Notes: generated from the letters alone by a model not told the origin. DNA of 64,000 nucleotides from Hydrotalea sp. (GCA_022402565.1 JAKRSC010000028.1:124001-188000), one strand, 5' to 3'. Shown: positions 17,861 to 27,800, counted from the first letter of the stretch. Numbers and translations are program-made.

Positions 17861-19252
17861 CTATTTCCTTGTTCTAAACCGGAAAACTTCTGAAAATGGG
17901 CCCAACTTACCGTTAGGAAAGCGAATAGCTACCTTAACCTGGTAATTTTTGTCGGCTTCCAAGTTATTCAACTCTATTCCCCCAGAGGTATAAGTAAATT
18001 CCTTCCAATTCATACCATCTGAAGAATAAGCAACAAGGTAAGATTCTAAATTACTGATTGTACAAGCCCCTGTTGCTGAATAAATTCCCATTGTGTTGGT
18101 GTTTCTAAAAAAACTCAATTTTGCTCTGTTCGTCCCAATATCAGTCGTTCTTAAGTTAAATGGCCGAGGACATTCTGTACTTACCAAAATGCTTTCAGTG
18201 CTTTCGCTCATGGTTCCATCTTGACAAGCATATTGAACTTTGAATTCATATTTTGTGCAAGGATCTAATTCTCTAATGGTATAACCAGATGAGGGCATAA
18301 CGCATCCTCCAGGGGCTTTTACAGTAATCCAGTTTCCAGAGCCCAGGGTTCTATATTGAATAAAAACAGATTGCACTTCTGGGAGGATTTCGGCACCAAA
18401 GCCTTTTCCAAAATTGGGACAAGCTGTCCATTGTACATCTATGCAGTATGGGGCCGTTTTTAAACGCACACTTGGTTGAATGCATTTATTGTTAATGGGG
18501 CCGCTTGGAGTGGTTGTTGTTGTTCCAGAAGTTGAACTCCCTCCCTGATTGGAAGCACTACACACAAGATATCTCTCTATAATACCATTTGAATGTTGAA
18601 TCCAAATAGTATCACCCAACTTTCTGTAATCAACGGTTTCATATTGCTGTGTTTGTGGGTTATTCGGTGAACTTGGATTTGAAGGAGAAGAGCCCGAAGC
18701 ATATGCGCTTAAATTAGGTAGTTGAACACGCACTTGTGTAAGGCGAATATTTTTTATGCTAAAACCTGCTCTATATAAATCTTTAGCTTGTTCGGCATTT
18801 AATCCGGGAAATAATTTGCCCCATGCAGGAGAACCAGCCATATCACTTGAAAGCACACTTGCATCGGTAACGGTGCATACCAGCTGATTGTTCGAATTAT
18901 AGATATCGTAAGCAATATCGGGATTTGAAAATTTTATTTGTGCAACAGCACTGGACGGTAAAGCGCTAACAGGTATTTTTTGTCCGTTGTAAATCACAAA
19001 GCTGCCAAGTTTTAAATTGCCTGCTAAATGATTTCTCGTAGGATCTCCAAAGAAAGCATCATAAATAATTTTAACTTGAGCACTAGCCTCTGCGCCTTGC
19101 TGCGCGCCTTCAGGTGGTGTCCAACTTATGCGCTCATTGGCTTCACGTTTGAACTTACTTTGTGAGTGAGCATTGTTATAGCTACCAACAAGTGAAATTA
19201 AAAAAACGAAAATGATTTTGATGCAACGTAGCACTAGTTGAAAGGGTTTCAT
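17861..19252 (-). CDS. Secreted fibronectin type III domain protein
   Basis: The 463-residue protein has an N-terminal signal sequence (ending NNAHSQ). An unrecognised beta-rich region follows, with a Ser/Pro/Asn/Thr-rich linker near residues 185-205 and a second near 245-255. Two fibronectin type III domains are at the C-terminus (about 265-365 and 367-463; LDPCTKYEFKVQYAC and LEADKNYQVKVAIRF are the typical late strands). No enzyme motif and no T9SS sorting domain is seen. It starts 20 bases after asnB and is likely co-transcribed. The function is unknown; a surface or periplasmic binding role is only a guess. Confidence 0.78.
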   Translation of the reverse strand: MKPFQLVLRCIKIIFVFLISLVGSYNNAHSQSKFKREANERISWTPPEGAQQGAEASAQVKIIYDAFFGDPTRNHLAGNLKLGSFVIYNGQKIPVSALPSSAVAQIKFSNPDIAYDIYNSNNQLVCTVTDASVLSSDMAGSPAWGKLFPGLNAEQAKDLYRAGFSIKNIRLTQVRVQLPNLSAYASGSSPSNPSSPNNPQTQQYETVDYRKLGDTIWIQHSNGIIERYLVCSASNQGGSSTSGTTTTTPSGPINNKCIQPSVRLKTAPYCIDVQWTACPNFGKGFGAEILPEVQSVFIQYRTLGSGNWITVKAPGGCVMPSSGYTIRELDPCTKYEFKVQYACQDGTMSESTESILVSTECPRPFNLRTTDIGTNRAKLSFFRNTNTMGIYSATGACTISNLESYLVAYSSDGMNWKEFTYTSGGIELNNLEADKNYQVKVAIRFPNGKLGPFSEVFRFRTRK

Positions 19253-19272
19253 AGTGGGAAATTAACATAAAA

Positions 19273-21135
19273 TCATTTTTGTAGTAATAGAGCCGCACAC
19301 AAATATCTCCAATCATATCCGTTGGCCGCATGAGCTTCTGTAGGATGAAGAGGCTCTTGTAAAACTCCAGGTAATAAAATTCCCTGTTTTACCAACGTTC
19401 GCCTACTTTCCATAATCAGTTCTTGCATTCTAGTTTGCTTCATCCAACTAATTTGAGGTGGCTCAAACCCAATTTTACCCTTTCTCCAAATAATTTCATT
19501 CGAGAGTGTGTTGGTATGCGCTTGTCGCAGCAACCATTTAGTATAGCCTAGGTTAATTTTCTTTTCAGGTTGAATTGAAAACGCAAACGAAACCATTTCA
19601 GGCGACAAATAAGGCAATCGTAATTCTATTCCATGTGCCATGGCATTTCTGTCACCAAACCTAAGTAACACCTGAAGCGGTCCTTCAACTAAGTCGTGGT
19701 AAAGCACATCATCTAAATTTCGAATAACAGGTTGCATCAATGCATCGTCGTTGTAATAAGCGGCATAGAAGTCGGGATTAAGATGAGGATGATTTAATTG
19801 TTCTTGCACAGCTTTTTCTTGTCGCTTCTTGGCGGCTTTTTCTGGCATCCAAGCAGCTATATAGTGCTTCCAAGTGAAGGAACTAAGAAACCCATTGTCG
19901 AGTAATTGTTTTTTTTCGGTTTGAAAACGTTTATAATCGTTTCTAAACAAATACTGCAAATGCCACGAAACATGGGTGGCATATCCACCCCAACATTCAT
20001 CGGCTCCCTGTCCATCAATTAAAACCTTCACACCTTCTTGTGCAGCTTTTTGAAATAACATGTATTGCAATACAACACTGCTACTTTGTAAAGGCATTTC
20101 TTGGTGATACAAAACTTTTTGGATGACATCTGCAATATCAATATTGCTATAATCTTCTAAATATTGATTCAGCGAAAGTTTGCTTGCAACTGTTGTACTA
20201 TAGCTACTCTCATCTATAGAATGACCTGGAAAAACTGCGCTAAATGCTGCTATTTTATCATAAGGCCTAAGTTCTCTTGCTTCTGCAGCAAGTATGCTGC
20301 TATCAAGTCCACCACTTACAGTAAGTCCCCATTTAACAGACGCTGGAATTCTTTTTTCAACTGAGTTTTGCAAGAGTTCTTTCAATCTGTTGTTTAAATC
20401 CTCTATTGTAGCTTCTGGAGCATTTGAAAACTGAGGTCGCCACCACCTACGCATCTGTAACTTACCTTGTCCAGGTATAATTCTTATATAATGAGCTGGA
20501 GGCAGAGATAGAATATCGTTGTAAAAAGTATCTGTTTTTTTTAATCCACTGTACAACTTCCCTAAACTCAAATAGCGCAACCACTGTCCACCATCTGCCG
20601 ACTTTGGTACGCCTGCTTTCCAAAGCGCTTTCATCTCACTTGCAAAGTATAGTTTCCGAAACCTGCCGCGCATCTCCATTTCAACATGATAAAACAATGG
20701 TTTTTCACCCCATTTATCGCGACACAGGTAAACAGCGCGTTCCTGTACATTAGCAAATGCAATAGCAAACATTCCTTCAAGTTTATCAAGTGCATCTAAA
20801 TGCCAGGTTTGAAGAGCAGCAGCCAGCACCTCGGTATCGCTATTGGTTGTAAAGCGACAACCAAGCTCAATCAAATTCTTTCTAAGTTCAGCTGCATTAT
20901 AGATTGCACCGTTAAAAATTAAATGAATATCGCCATATTGAAAAGGTTGTACCGCCAAATTCGCATCTGGACTTATCATTAAGTGATTATGAGCCAGCGC
21001 CCACTGTCTACCACTATCCACTATGTACTTGTTTCCATCGGGACCGCGGTGCAACAAAGCCGATTGCATTGCAACAACCTGTTCTTCAAAAAGCAGATCG
21101 GCATAGGGCGTAACAACTCCTGAAATTCCACACAT
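19273..21135 (-). CDS. asnB: Asparagine synthase (glutamine-hydrolysing)
   Basis: The 620-residue protein starts MCGISGVV, where Cys2 is the nucleophile of the class II glutamine amidotransferase domain (about 2-200; RGPDGN, FNGAIYN). The C-terminal synthetase domain has the PP-loop SGGLDSS near residue 270 and DGQGADECWGGY. It makes asparagine from aspartate, glutamine and ATP, or, as many AsnB-like proteins do, amidates another carboxylate. It lies 3 bases after the DUF2911 gene, so they share a transcript. The alternative is a pathway-specific amidotransferase, but no such pathway is seen nearby. Confidence 0.9.
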   Translation of the reverse strand: MCGISGVVTPYADLLFEEQVVAMQSALLHRGPDGNKYIVDSGRQWALAHNHLMISPDANLAVQPFQYGDIHLIFNGAIYNAAELRKNLIELGCRFTTNSDTEVLAAALQTWHLDALDKLEGMFAIAFANVQERAVYLCRDKWGEKPLFYHVEMEMRGRFRKLYFASEMKALWKAGVPKSADGGQWLRYLSLGKLYSGLKKTDTFYNDILSLPPAHYIRIIPGQGKLQMRRWWRPQFSNAPEATIEDLNNRLKELLQNSVEKRIPASVKWGLTVSGGLDSSILAAEARELRPYDKIAAFSAVFPGHSIDESSYSTTVASKLSLNQYLEDYSNIDIADVIQKVLYHQEMPLQSSSVVLQYMLFQKAAQEGVKVLIDGQGADECWGGYATHVSWHLQYLFRNDYKRFQTEKKQLLDNGFLSSFTWKHYIAAWMPEKAAKKRQEKAVQEQLNHPHLNPDFYAAYYNDDALMQPVIRNLDDVLYHDLVEGPLQVLLRFGDRNAMAHGIELRLPYLSPEMVSFAFSIQPEKKINLGYTKWLLRQAHTNTLSNEIIWRKGKIGFEPPQISWMKQTRMQELIMESRRTLVKQGILLPGVLQEPLHPTEAHAANGYDWRYLCAALLLQK

Positions 21136-21138
21136 GCT

Positions 21139-21702
21139 TTAATAAGAAATGGGAAGCTGTACTTTTAATGTATCCCATAGTATAACTAGTTGAGATGCTG
21201 TTGATTTATTAGCACCAGTAAAAAACATAGTGAAGTTTTCAACCGATTGCTCTTGCACTTCTGGTACTACATCTACCCGTAACAGGTCACGCTTATTGTT
21301 ATATAAAAAGCTACCCCAAATAAAATGATCGAGATTCAGTATTAAAGTCCACTTCTTTTCTTGTGGAATGCAAAACAACGTGTATCGACCCTTGGGTATT
21401 ATTTTTCCGTTGATTTTTACCGGTCTAAAAAACTCAACTTCAGTAGCTTCATTTGCGCCCAATCGCCATACCTCATTATACTTAACAATACCACCAAATA
21501 TAGTTCTACCAGCTTTCTGCGGTCTACCATACAGTATCCTAGCAACTGGATCCCCTTTTACTTGTCCACTTGTTTTTAGTTGCGGATACTCATGTGGCCA
21601 ATAGCATAAATCCATAGGCGATTTATCAAGTTCGACGGGAGCCTGCTGAGCAAATACATGCACAGAAAGTAGGCCAAAGACTAGAAATAATATACACTTC
21701 AT
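21139..21702 (-). CDS. DUF2911 secreted protein
   Basis: The 187-residue protein has a signal peptide (ending VHVFAQ) and the DUF2911 signature: YGRPQKAGRTIFGG, NEVWRLGANEATEVEF and KGRYTLFCIP. The family is common in Bacteroidota and has no known function. Its stop is three bases before the asnB start. The upstream gap of 50 bases to the ACP phosphodiesterase gene suggests a longer operon that begins with the prolyl oligopeptidase. Confidence 0.88.
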   Translation of the reverse strand: MKCILFLVFGLLSVHVFAQQAPVELDKSPMDLCYWPHEYPQLKTSGQVKGDPVARILYGRPQKAGRTIFGGIVKYNEVWRLGANEATEVEFFRPVKINGKIIPKGRYTLFCIPQEKKWTLILNLDHFIWGSFLYNNKRDLLRVDVVPEVQEQSVENFTMFFTGANKSTASQLVILWDTLKVQLPISY

Positions 21703-21752
21703 ATTCCTAAAAGATGTTTGTTCAAAATTTCAAATTCTATATGCTAATCGAT

Positions 21753-22376
21753 CTAAGCTCTTCTTTTTACATCAACAAAAGTACCCCTATCTAGTTTATT
21801 CAACTCCTGTTGAACGTGTGCTTTTACTGCTGGCATGAATTCTTGGTATAATTGCTCGAGTTGACAATACTCCTGTTCAAACAACCAATACACAGGAGTT
21901 GCTGCTTCAATATATTTTGCTCGTCTGACCAAGCCTTCAAAGCTTCTTGCAACGCCCCAGTTAAACTGGTAATGATATAACCAGTTTTGTTGCTGCATAA
22001 AAGGAAATAGCGTGGCAAACTTTTCGGGAAAAGATGCTGACTGCTTTTCTAATTGCGCATATACATTCGTCGAGAAAGTTTGAAGACTAGGTGCAGTAGG
22101 AAAAACTGAAGCATCTTTTGCCAAAAAATGATCATACACAATATCTACAAAAGCACCTGCATATCTTCCTGCCGCTGGTTGCAGCAAGGCGTTTGCAGTT
22201 TTAGTTGCCGGATGTGCATCTGTAAACCGATCAATTGAACGATGTAGTTGAATGCCCGCCTGAACACCTGGTTCAAAATTGAATTGTTCTTTCCCTTTCA
22301 CAAAATCACTGATCATATTACCCATCAGTATTTTTGGATCTTGCAAAGACAAATATGCGTGTGCTAAGTAGTTCAT
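21753..22376 (-). CDS. acpH: Acyl carrier protein phosphodiesterase (AcpH, DUF479)
   Basis: The 207-residue protein matches the AcpH family: MNYLAHAYLS at the start, GNMISDFVKG, LHRSIDRFTDAHP and the DIVYDHFLAKD segment with HD-like metal ligands. AcpH removes the 4'-phosphopantetheine arm from ACP in the cytoplasm. Length fits the family. It starts 25 bases after the prolyl oligopeptidase stop. Confidence 0.85.
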   Translation of the reverse strand: MNYLAHAYLSLQDPKILMGNMISDFVKGKEQFNFEPGVQAGIQLHRSIDRFTDAHPATKTANALLQPAAGRYAGAFVDIVYDHFLAKDASVFPTAPSLQTFSTNVYAQLEKQSASFPEKFATLFPFMQQQNWLYHYQFNWGVARSFEGLVRRAKYIEAATPVYWLFEQEYCQLEQLYQEFMPAVKAHVQQELNKLDRGTFVDVKRRA

Positions 22377-22401
22377 TAGGGGGAGTAATTAAGGGTAGAG
22401 T

Positions 22402-24528
22402 TTATTTCCAACTCCCTGTGTTATAGAAAAGAAAACTCCATTTATCGGCTTGCTCTTCAATAATTTTTGCGGTTGGTTTACCAGCACCATGTCCAGCAGA
22501 AGTTTCAATTCGAATTAATACAGGGTTTTGTCCTTTGTGCTTTTCCTGCAATGTTGCAGCAAATTTAAAACTATGGGCGGGCACCACACGATCGTCGTGA
22601 TCTGCTGTTGTAATGAGTGTTGCAGGATATGATACTCCTGCTTTTAAATTATGCAGCGGTGAGTAACGATAGAGATTTTCAAAACTCTCCTTGCTTTGTT
22701 CGCTGCTTCCGTATTCAACCACCCAACCCCAGCCAACTGTAAATTTGTGGTAGCGCAACATATCTAATACGCCCACAGCAGGAAACGCCACTTTACAGAA
22801 GTTAGGCTGCTGTGTCATAACTGCTCCTACCAATAAACCACCATTACTTCCACCTTCAATTGCCAAATATTCAGTAGAGGTATATCCTTCTTTCTTTAAA
22901 AACTCCCCACAAGCAATGAAGTCATCAAACACTTGTTGTTTTTTATCAAGCATACCCGCTTTATGCCAGGCCTCTCCATACTCTCCTCCACCTCTTAAAT
23001 TGGCCATTGCATAAACACCGCCTTTTTCGAGTAAAATTAAATTCGATGTGCTGAAGCTAGGTGTTAGACTTACATTAAATCCGCCATATCCATATAATAA
23101 AGTGGGGGCTTTGCCATCCAACTTCAGCCCTTTTTTGTGTGTGATGAACATTGGAACTTTGGCGCCGTCTGTGCTCGTTACAAAAACTTGTTTGGTTTCA
23201 TAATCGGCCGGATTGAACTTAACAGCAGCTTGCTGGAAAATTTTTGATTCTCCATTAGCTGGATTGTATTGGTAAATGGTGTTAGGAACAGTAAACGAAG
23301 TATAACTATAGAAGAGTACTGCATCATCTTTATTACCATCAAAACCATATGCTGTTCCTAGTCCGGGTAAGTTCACTTCAAAATCTAATTTTCCATTAGG
23401 TAAGCTATACTGATAAACTTTTGAACAAGCATCTTTCAAATAAGTAAGGAAAAGCTTTCCAGAGGCAATACTGGCTGATTCAAGTTTCTCAGATTTCTCT
23501 GCAATGAAATCCTGCATTTTTCCTGTTGATGGATCCACTAATGAAACTTTATAATTGGGCGCATCTTGGTTGTGATAAACCAGTAACTGGTCACCCAAAT
23601 TGTCGAGCACTGTATAGTTGTTACTAAACCCTTTGAACAGTTTTTTGAAGGCTGCATCCTTTTGCTGAAAATCGCGGTACCAAAGTTCGGTTCCATCTGT
23701 TCCTTCTGAGATAGAAAGAATTAAAAATCGCTCATCTTCTGTTACATGTGCCCAGTAATACCTAAGTGGATTCGCAGGGTCTTGATAGATGAGTTCATCT
23801 TTTTCTTGTGGATCACCTAAGCGATGGTAATACACTTTCATTCCTGAGTTTTTAGCCGACAATGCTTTACCATCGGCTGGAGCATCGTAGCGACTGTAAT
23901 AAAATCCATCTCCTCTCCAAGAGGCACCACTAAATTTCAACCACTTTAATTGGTCGGTCATTTTTTTCTTGGTAGCAACTTCCATCACTTCCATTTCTTG
24001 CCAATCACTTCCTGCCCTATTAATGGCTATAGCCATGTATTTTTTATCCTTACTCAATCCAGCTAATCCTGCTGTAACTGTTCCGTCTTTGCTAAGTTGA
24101 TTAGGGTCTAAAAACACTTCAGGCTTCCCTTCTAATCCATCCTGAATATAGTATACAGCTTGATTTTGCAGCCCGTCATTTTTGGTATATAAATATTGGT
24201 TGCCACTTAATCGGTATGGAGCGGTATAACGTGTATAGTTGAAAAGCTCACTGTATCTTTTAGCAATTTCTTCTCTAAACGGAATTCCTTTCAAGTACCC
24301 AAGAGTTAGCTCATTCTGTTGTTTTACCCAAGCTTCTGTAGCTGCGCTGGTATCATCTTCCAACCAACGATAAGGATCCTTTACAACTGTTCCAAAATAG
24401 TTGTCTTCAACTGTGGTGTCTTGTACAGTTTTGGGATAAGAAAGAGTTTGGTTGTGCATTGGCGGCTCATTTTTGCAAGCAAATAAAACAATTGCCATAC
24501 AAAACAGTAGAGAGAAATTTCGGTTCAT
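22402..24528 (-). CDS. Prolyl oligopeptidase family lipoprotein (S9A)
   Basis: The 708-residue protein begins with a lipoprotein signal whose lipobox is LFAC (Cys18). The N-terminal seven-bladed propeller of S9A enzymes follows (starts DPYRWLEDD), then the alpha/beta hydrolase domain. The catalytic Ser is S561 in GGSNGGLL, the Asp is in DHDDRVVPAHS and the His in SAGHGAG. Such enzymes cleave short peptides after proline; the lipid anchor places it at the periplasmic face of a membrane. It is divergent from the SLC13 transporter gene and leads a minus-strand series of closely spaced genes. Confidence 0.92.
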   Translation of the reverse strand: MNRNFSLLFCMAIVLFACKNEPPMHNQTLSYPKTVQDTTVEDNYFGTVVKDPYRWLEDDTSAATEAWVKQQNELTLGYLKGIPFREEIAKRYSELFNYTRYTAPYRLSGNQYLYTKNDGLQNQAVYYIQDGLEGKPEVFLDPNQLSKDGTVTAGLAGLSKDKKYMAIAINRAGSDWQEMEVMEVATKKKMTDQLKWLKFSGASWRGDGFYYSRYDAPADGKALSAKNSGMKVYYHRLGDPQEKDELIYQDPANPLRYYWAHVTEDERFLILSISEGTDGTELWYRDFQQKDAAFKKLFKGFSNNYTVLDNLGDQLLVYHNQDAPNYKVSLVDPSTGKMQDFIAEKSEKLESASIASGKLFLTYLKDACSKVYQYSLPNGKLDFEVNLPGLGTAYGFDGNKDDAVLFYSYTSFTVPNTIYQYNPANGESKIFQQAAVKFNPADYETKQVFVTSTDGAKVPMFITHKKGLKLDGKAPTLLYGYGGFNVSLTPSFSTSNLILLEKGGVYAMANLRGGGEYGEAWHKAGMLDKKQQVFDDFIACGEFLKKEGYTSTEYLAIEGGSNGGLLVGAVMTQQPNFCKVAFPAVGVLDMLRYHKFTVGWGWVVEYGSSEQSKESFENLYRYSPLHNLKAGVSYPATLITTADHDDRVVPAHSFKFAATLQEKHKGQNPVLIRIETSAGHGAGKPTAKIIEEQADKWSFLFYNTGSWK

Positions 24529-24571
24529 ATGAAAATGGTTAGACTTTCAAGATACAACTTCTATACGCTTC

Positions 24572-24603
24572 TTGCATAATATGTGTCTTTCTCTTTAACT
24601 TTC
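24572..24603 (+). promoter_or_regulatory. Promoter of the SLC13 transporter gene
   Basis: TTG (24572-24574), 21 bases, then TAacTTTC (24596-24603). The box ends three bases before ATG 24607, so this ATG, not the upstream in-frame ATG at 24583, is the likely start, again close to leaderless. Confidence 0.6.
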
Positions 24604-24606
24604 GGC

Positions 24607-26058
24607 ATGCCAATTTCATTTAAAAATCTAGCTGGGTGGTTACCGGCAATTCTTCTTTTTGTGGGAGTTTTACTTTGGGAGCCCTTTCCTGAGCAAGTTT
24701 CTGCAAACAGGGTATTAGCAATTGGCTTGGCAATGATTTGGTTATGGGTAAGTGAAGTAACACCTATGCCAGTAGTAGCACTGCTTCCTTTAGTTTTATT
24801 TCCTCTTTTGAAAATTTGTGGTATTGAAGAAGCGGCAGCTCCTTATGCTAATCCGGTTGTCTTTTTGTTTTTAGGAGGATTTCTCATAGGACTAGCCATT
24901 GAAAAGTGGAATCTGCACACAAGAATTGCATTGACAATAGTAAAGTTTACTGGTACTTCTGGCAATAGAATTGTGTTGGGCTTTATTTTGGCGGCGGGGT
25001 TGTTGAGCATGTGGCTGAGTAATACGGCAACAACTATTATGATGTATCCAATTGCGCTTAGTGTGATACATGTTATGGAAAAGAGTTATAAAGGTCCGGG
25101 TAAACCACATTATCTGGCCATTTGTTTGCTAATGTCGATTGCTTACGCCAGTAACTTCGGGGGAATTGCAACCATTATTGGCACACCACCCAATGTTGCT
25201 TTTATTGCTTTTATTGAAAAGAAATATGGATTCACATATCCATTTTTAGATTGGATGTTGCTGTGTATGCCTATTGCTTTGCTGTTGATGTGGACTCTCT
25301 ATATAGTGCTAACGAAGGTTTTATATAGAAATGGTATGAAATCACATCCAGAAACAGATGCTTTTATTCAAGAACAAGTGAGGGCATTGGGACCACTTTC
25401 GCCCAACGAGCGCAAAGTGTTGTATGTGTTTGTTGGAACTGCGTTTTTATGGATTTTCCGCGATGTGATAAATAATCTACAAAAAGTCATTAAGTTAGAC
25501 GATACGCTTATTGCAATGGCAGGCGGATTAAGTTTGTTTATCATTCCTTCATCAAAAGAAAAAGAACAGCTATTGATTTGGAAGGATACTGAAAAAATGG
25601 CTTGGGGTATTCTGCTTTTGTTTGGAGGAGGGATATCGCTGGCTAATCAATTGGAGAAAGCTGGACTTATTGAAATTGCAGGAAAATGGATGGCTTCATC
25701 AGCGGGTGATAATTTGTTCTTGTTGGTATTTTTAATTGCCGTTGCATCTATTTTCATTAGTGAAATCATGAGCAACGTTGCTCAGGTAATTGTTTTTGCC
25801 CCAGTTATAGCTGGTATGGCCGATGTAATGCAAATTAATCCACTTTTACTAGGTGTACCGCTCACTTTAGGGGCTAGCTGTGCATCTATGCTTCCCATGG
25901 GAACTCCGCCCAACGCCATTGTTTTTGCAAGTGGACGCTTGCGCTTATCTGATATGCTGAAGACAGGGCTGGTTATGAACCTCATTGCAATTGTACTCAT
26001 AACCTTATTTAGTTATTACTTGTTGCCAGTTATCACAAGTTCTTGGCCTTCAACCTAA
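24607..26058 (+). CDS. SLC13/DASS family anion:sodium symporter
   Basis: This is a protein of about 483 residues with 11 or more membrane helices. Family signatures are LWVSEVTPMPVVALLPLVLFP, the first helical-hairpin motif SNTATTIMM, GGIATIIGTPPN (matching the conserved ATxxGTPPN-type loop) and near the end SCASMLPMGTPPNAI, with a second SN-type motif in EIMSNVAQV. DASS proteins import dicarboxylates, citrate or sulfate with Na+. The substrate cannot be named. The preferred start is ATG 24607, because the promoter's -7 box overlaps the codons upstream of it. Confidence 0.9.
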   Translation: MPISFKNLAGWLPAILLFVGVLLWEPFPEQVSANRVLAIGLAMIWLWVSEVTPMPVVALLPLVLFPLLKICGIEEAAAPYANPVVFLFLGGFLIGLAIEKWNLHTRIALTIVKFTGTSGNRIVLGFILAAGLLSMWLSNTATTIMMYPIALSVIHVMEKSYKGPGKPHYLAICLLMSIAYASNFGGIATIIGTPPNVAFIAFIEKKYGFTYPFLDWMLLCMPIALLLMWTLYIVLTKVLYRNGMKSHPETDAFIQEQVRALGPLSPNERKVLYVFVGTAFLWIFRDVINNLQKVIKLDDTLIAMAGGLSLFIIPSSKEKEQLLIWKDTEKMAWGILLLFGGGISLANQLEKAGLIEIAGKWMASSAGDNLFLLVFLIAVASIFISEIMSNVAQVIVFAPVIAGMADVMQINPLLLGVPLTLGASCASMLPMGTPPNAIVFASGRLRLSDMLKTGLVMNLIAIVLITLFSYYLLPVITSSWPST

Positions 26059-26093
26059 AAATTTTTACTGAGTAATATTCAAATATTCCTTGC

Positions 26094-26123
26094 TTGATTT
26101 CGGCTTTAGATTCCGTTACTTTG
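26094..26123 (+). promoter_or_regulatory. Promoter of the transketolase C-terminal gene
   Basis: TTG (26094-26096), 19 bases, then TTacTTTG (26116-26123), one mismatch to the -7 consensus. It predicts a leader of about 15 bases. Confidence 0.55.
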
Positions 26124-26143
26124 CAGCCTAAAATTGAGCTTTC

Positions 26144-27112
26144 ATGAAATGTGCTGATATTACCCTGTTAAATGAGAAAGAAACCCGCGCGGGCTTTGGA
26201 GAAGGTGTGTTTGAGGCGGGACAAGAAAATCCCAATGTGGTTGTACTTACCGCCGATTTAGCAGGGTCATTAAAACTCGGTCCGTTTATTAAAGCATTTC
26301 CTGAAAGATTTATCCAGTGTGGTATTGCTGAAGCAAATATGATGGGCATAGCAGCTGGACTAACCATTGGAGGAAAGATTCCTTATACCACAACGTTTGC
26401 CAATTTCAGCACCGGAAGGGTATATGATCAAATTCGTCAAAGCATTGCTTACAGCGATAAAAATGTAAAAATCTGTGCATCACATGCTGGTCTTACCTTA
26501 GGTGAAGATGGAGCAACCCACCAGATTTTGGAAGACATTGGTCTTATGAAGATGCTGCCAGGCATGACTGTGATAGTTCCATGCGATTTCAACCAAACCA
26601 AGGCAGCCACTAAAGCCATTGCTTCTTATGAGGGGCCAGTTTACTTGCGTTTTGGAAGACCTAAGTGGGCTAATTTCACCAAAGAAGATGGATCTGATTT
26701 TCAGATTGGTAAAGCGCAAAAACTCAGCGATGGTAAGGATGTGAGCATTTTTGCTTGTGGTCATTTAGTATGGAAGGCAGTTGAAGCGGGAAAAATTCTT
26801 GAAGAGAAAGGTTATTCGGTTGAGTTGATCAATATTCATACAATCAAGCCCCTTGATAAGGATGCTGTAATTGCTTCAATTCAAAAAACAGGATGTGCAG
26901 TTACTGCTGAAGAGCATAATATTTTAGGTGGACTGGGCGATTCAATTGCACAGGTTGCTGCTACCAATCACCCTATTCCTATTGAATACATTGGAACAAA
27001 AGATACGTTTGGTGAAAGTGGAAAGCCAGTAGATCTATTGAAGAAATACGGGTTAGATACGCCAGATATTGTAGCTGCTGCTGAAAAAGCCATAGCTCGT
27101 AAAAAAGGATAA
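26144..27112 (+). CDS. Transketolase, C-terminal subunit (split enzyme)
   Basis: The 322-residue protein corresponds to the pyrimidine-binding and C-terminal domains of transketolase: GIAEANMMGIAAGL (with the conserved Glu that activates thiamine diphosphate), HAGLTLGEDGATHQILEDI and the C-terminal IFACGHLVWKAVEA domain. In many Bacteroidota, transketolase is split into N- and C-terminal genes that are adjacent. Here no N-terminal half lies nearby, and the gene has its own promoter. It should work in the non-oxidative pentose phosphate pathway once paired with the N-terminal subunit. A DXS-like or other transketolase-like partner cannot be excluded. Confidence 0.9.
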   Translation: MKCADITLLNEKETRAGFGEGVFEAGQENPNVVVLTADLAGSLKLGPFIKAFPERFIQCGIAEANMMGIAAGLTIGGKIPYTTTFANFSTGRVYDQIRQSIAYSDKNVKICASHAGLTLGEDGATHQILEDIGLMKMLPGMTVIVPCDFNQTKAATKAIASYEGPVYLRFGRPKWANFTKEDGSDFQIGKAQKLSDGKDVSIFACGHLVWKAVEAGKILEEKGYSVELINIHTIKPLDKDAVIASIQKTGCAVTAEEHNILGGLGDSIAQVAATNHPIPIEYIGTKDTFGESGKPVDLLKKYGLDTPDIVAAAEKAIARKKG

Positions 27113-27126
27113 TTCTTTAAAGAATT
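27111..27126 (+). terminator. Weak palindrome after transketolase gene
   Basis: AATTCTTTAAAGAATT is a perfect 16-base palindrome at the stop codon, followed by TTGCATTTT. It is AT-only in most of the stem, so its terminator role is uncertain. Confidence 0.35.
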
Positions 27127-27164
27127 TTGCATTTTATCTCCTTCAAAAAAGCAACGTTATTGGT

Positions 27165-27800
27165 ATGAAAATGAATGTTGAAGAGATAGCGTTAAATGGC
27201 TATGAGCTCACCGATTGTCTGGATCACGATGCACTTATCCCTTTCTTAAACCAAAAGCTGCAGCTTAAAAAAAGCCTAGCGTATTATGTATACTTGGTTT
27301 TTCTGATGTTACCCTTAGCTGCACTTTCTTATACGATCACTTATTTTGCAGCCAAAGGCGAGCTCGCACTGCATACTACAATCCTCCATGTTGTTCTGGG
27401 AATTGTATTTGTATTGGCTTTTATTCCAATTCATGAATTATTACATTGGGTAGCATATAAACTAGTTGGCGCGCAGAAAGTTTCTTTTCAAGCAAATTTT
27501 AAAAAACTATATTTCCTAACCGTTGCAAATAAATTTGTAACGAACTCAAGTGAGTTTAGGCTTGTTGCTACCTTGCCTTTTTTGTCTGCCATTGTTCTTG
27601 CAATTTTTGCTATTGCTTTTAGTGGAGTTTATTGGAGTATTACATGGATCGTATTTTTATTGATACATAACTTTTTTTGTGGAGGCGATTTTATCTTGTT
27701 GAATTTTATGGAAAATAACAGAAAGCAAGGCATTATTACCTACGACGATACAGAGAAGAAGATCTCGTATTTTTTTCTGAAGAATCAACAAGCCTATTAA
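27165..27800 (+). CDS. DUF3267 membrane protein with HExxH motif
   Basis: The 211-residue protein has four predicted membrane segments (about 40-62, 68-95, 130-150, 152-175). In the second it carries HELLH, a zincin-type metal-binding motif typical of DUF3267, a family related to site-2-like integral membrane metalloproteins. A second-site acidic residue may be in NFFCGGDFILLNF. Enzymatic activity has not been shown for the family as far as I know. ATG 27171 is an equally possible start. Confidence 0.8.
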   Translation: MKMNVEEIALNGYELTDCLDHDALIPFLNQKLQLKKSLAYYVYLVFLMLPLAALSYTITYFAAKGELALHTTILHVVLGIVFVLAFIPIHELLHWVAYKLVGAQKVSFQANFKKLYFLTVANKFVTNSSEFRLVATLPFLSAIVLAIFAIAFSGVYWSITWIVFLLIHNFFCGGDFILLNFMENNRKQGIITYDDTEKKISYFFLKNQQAY

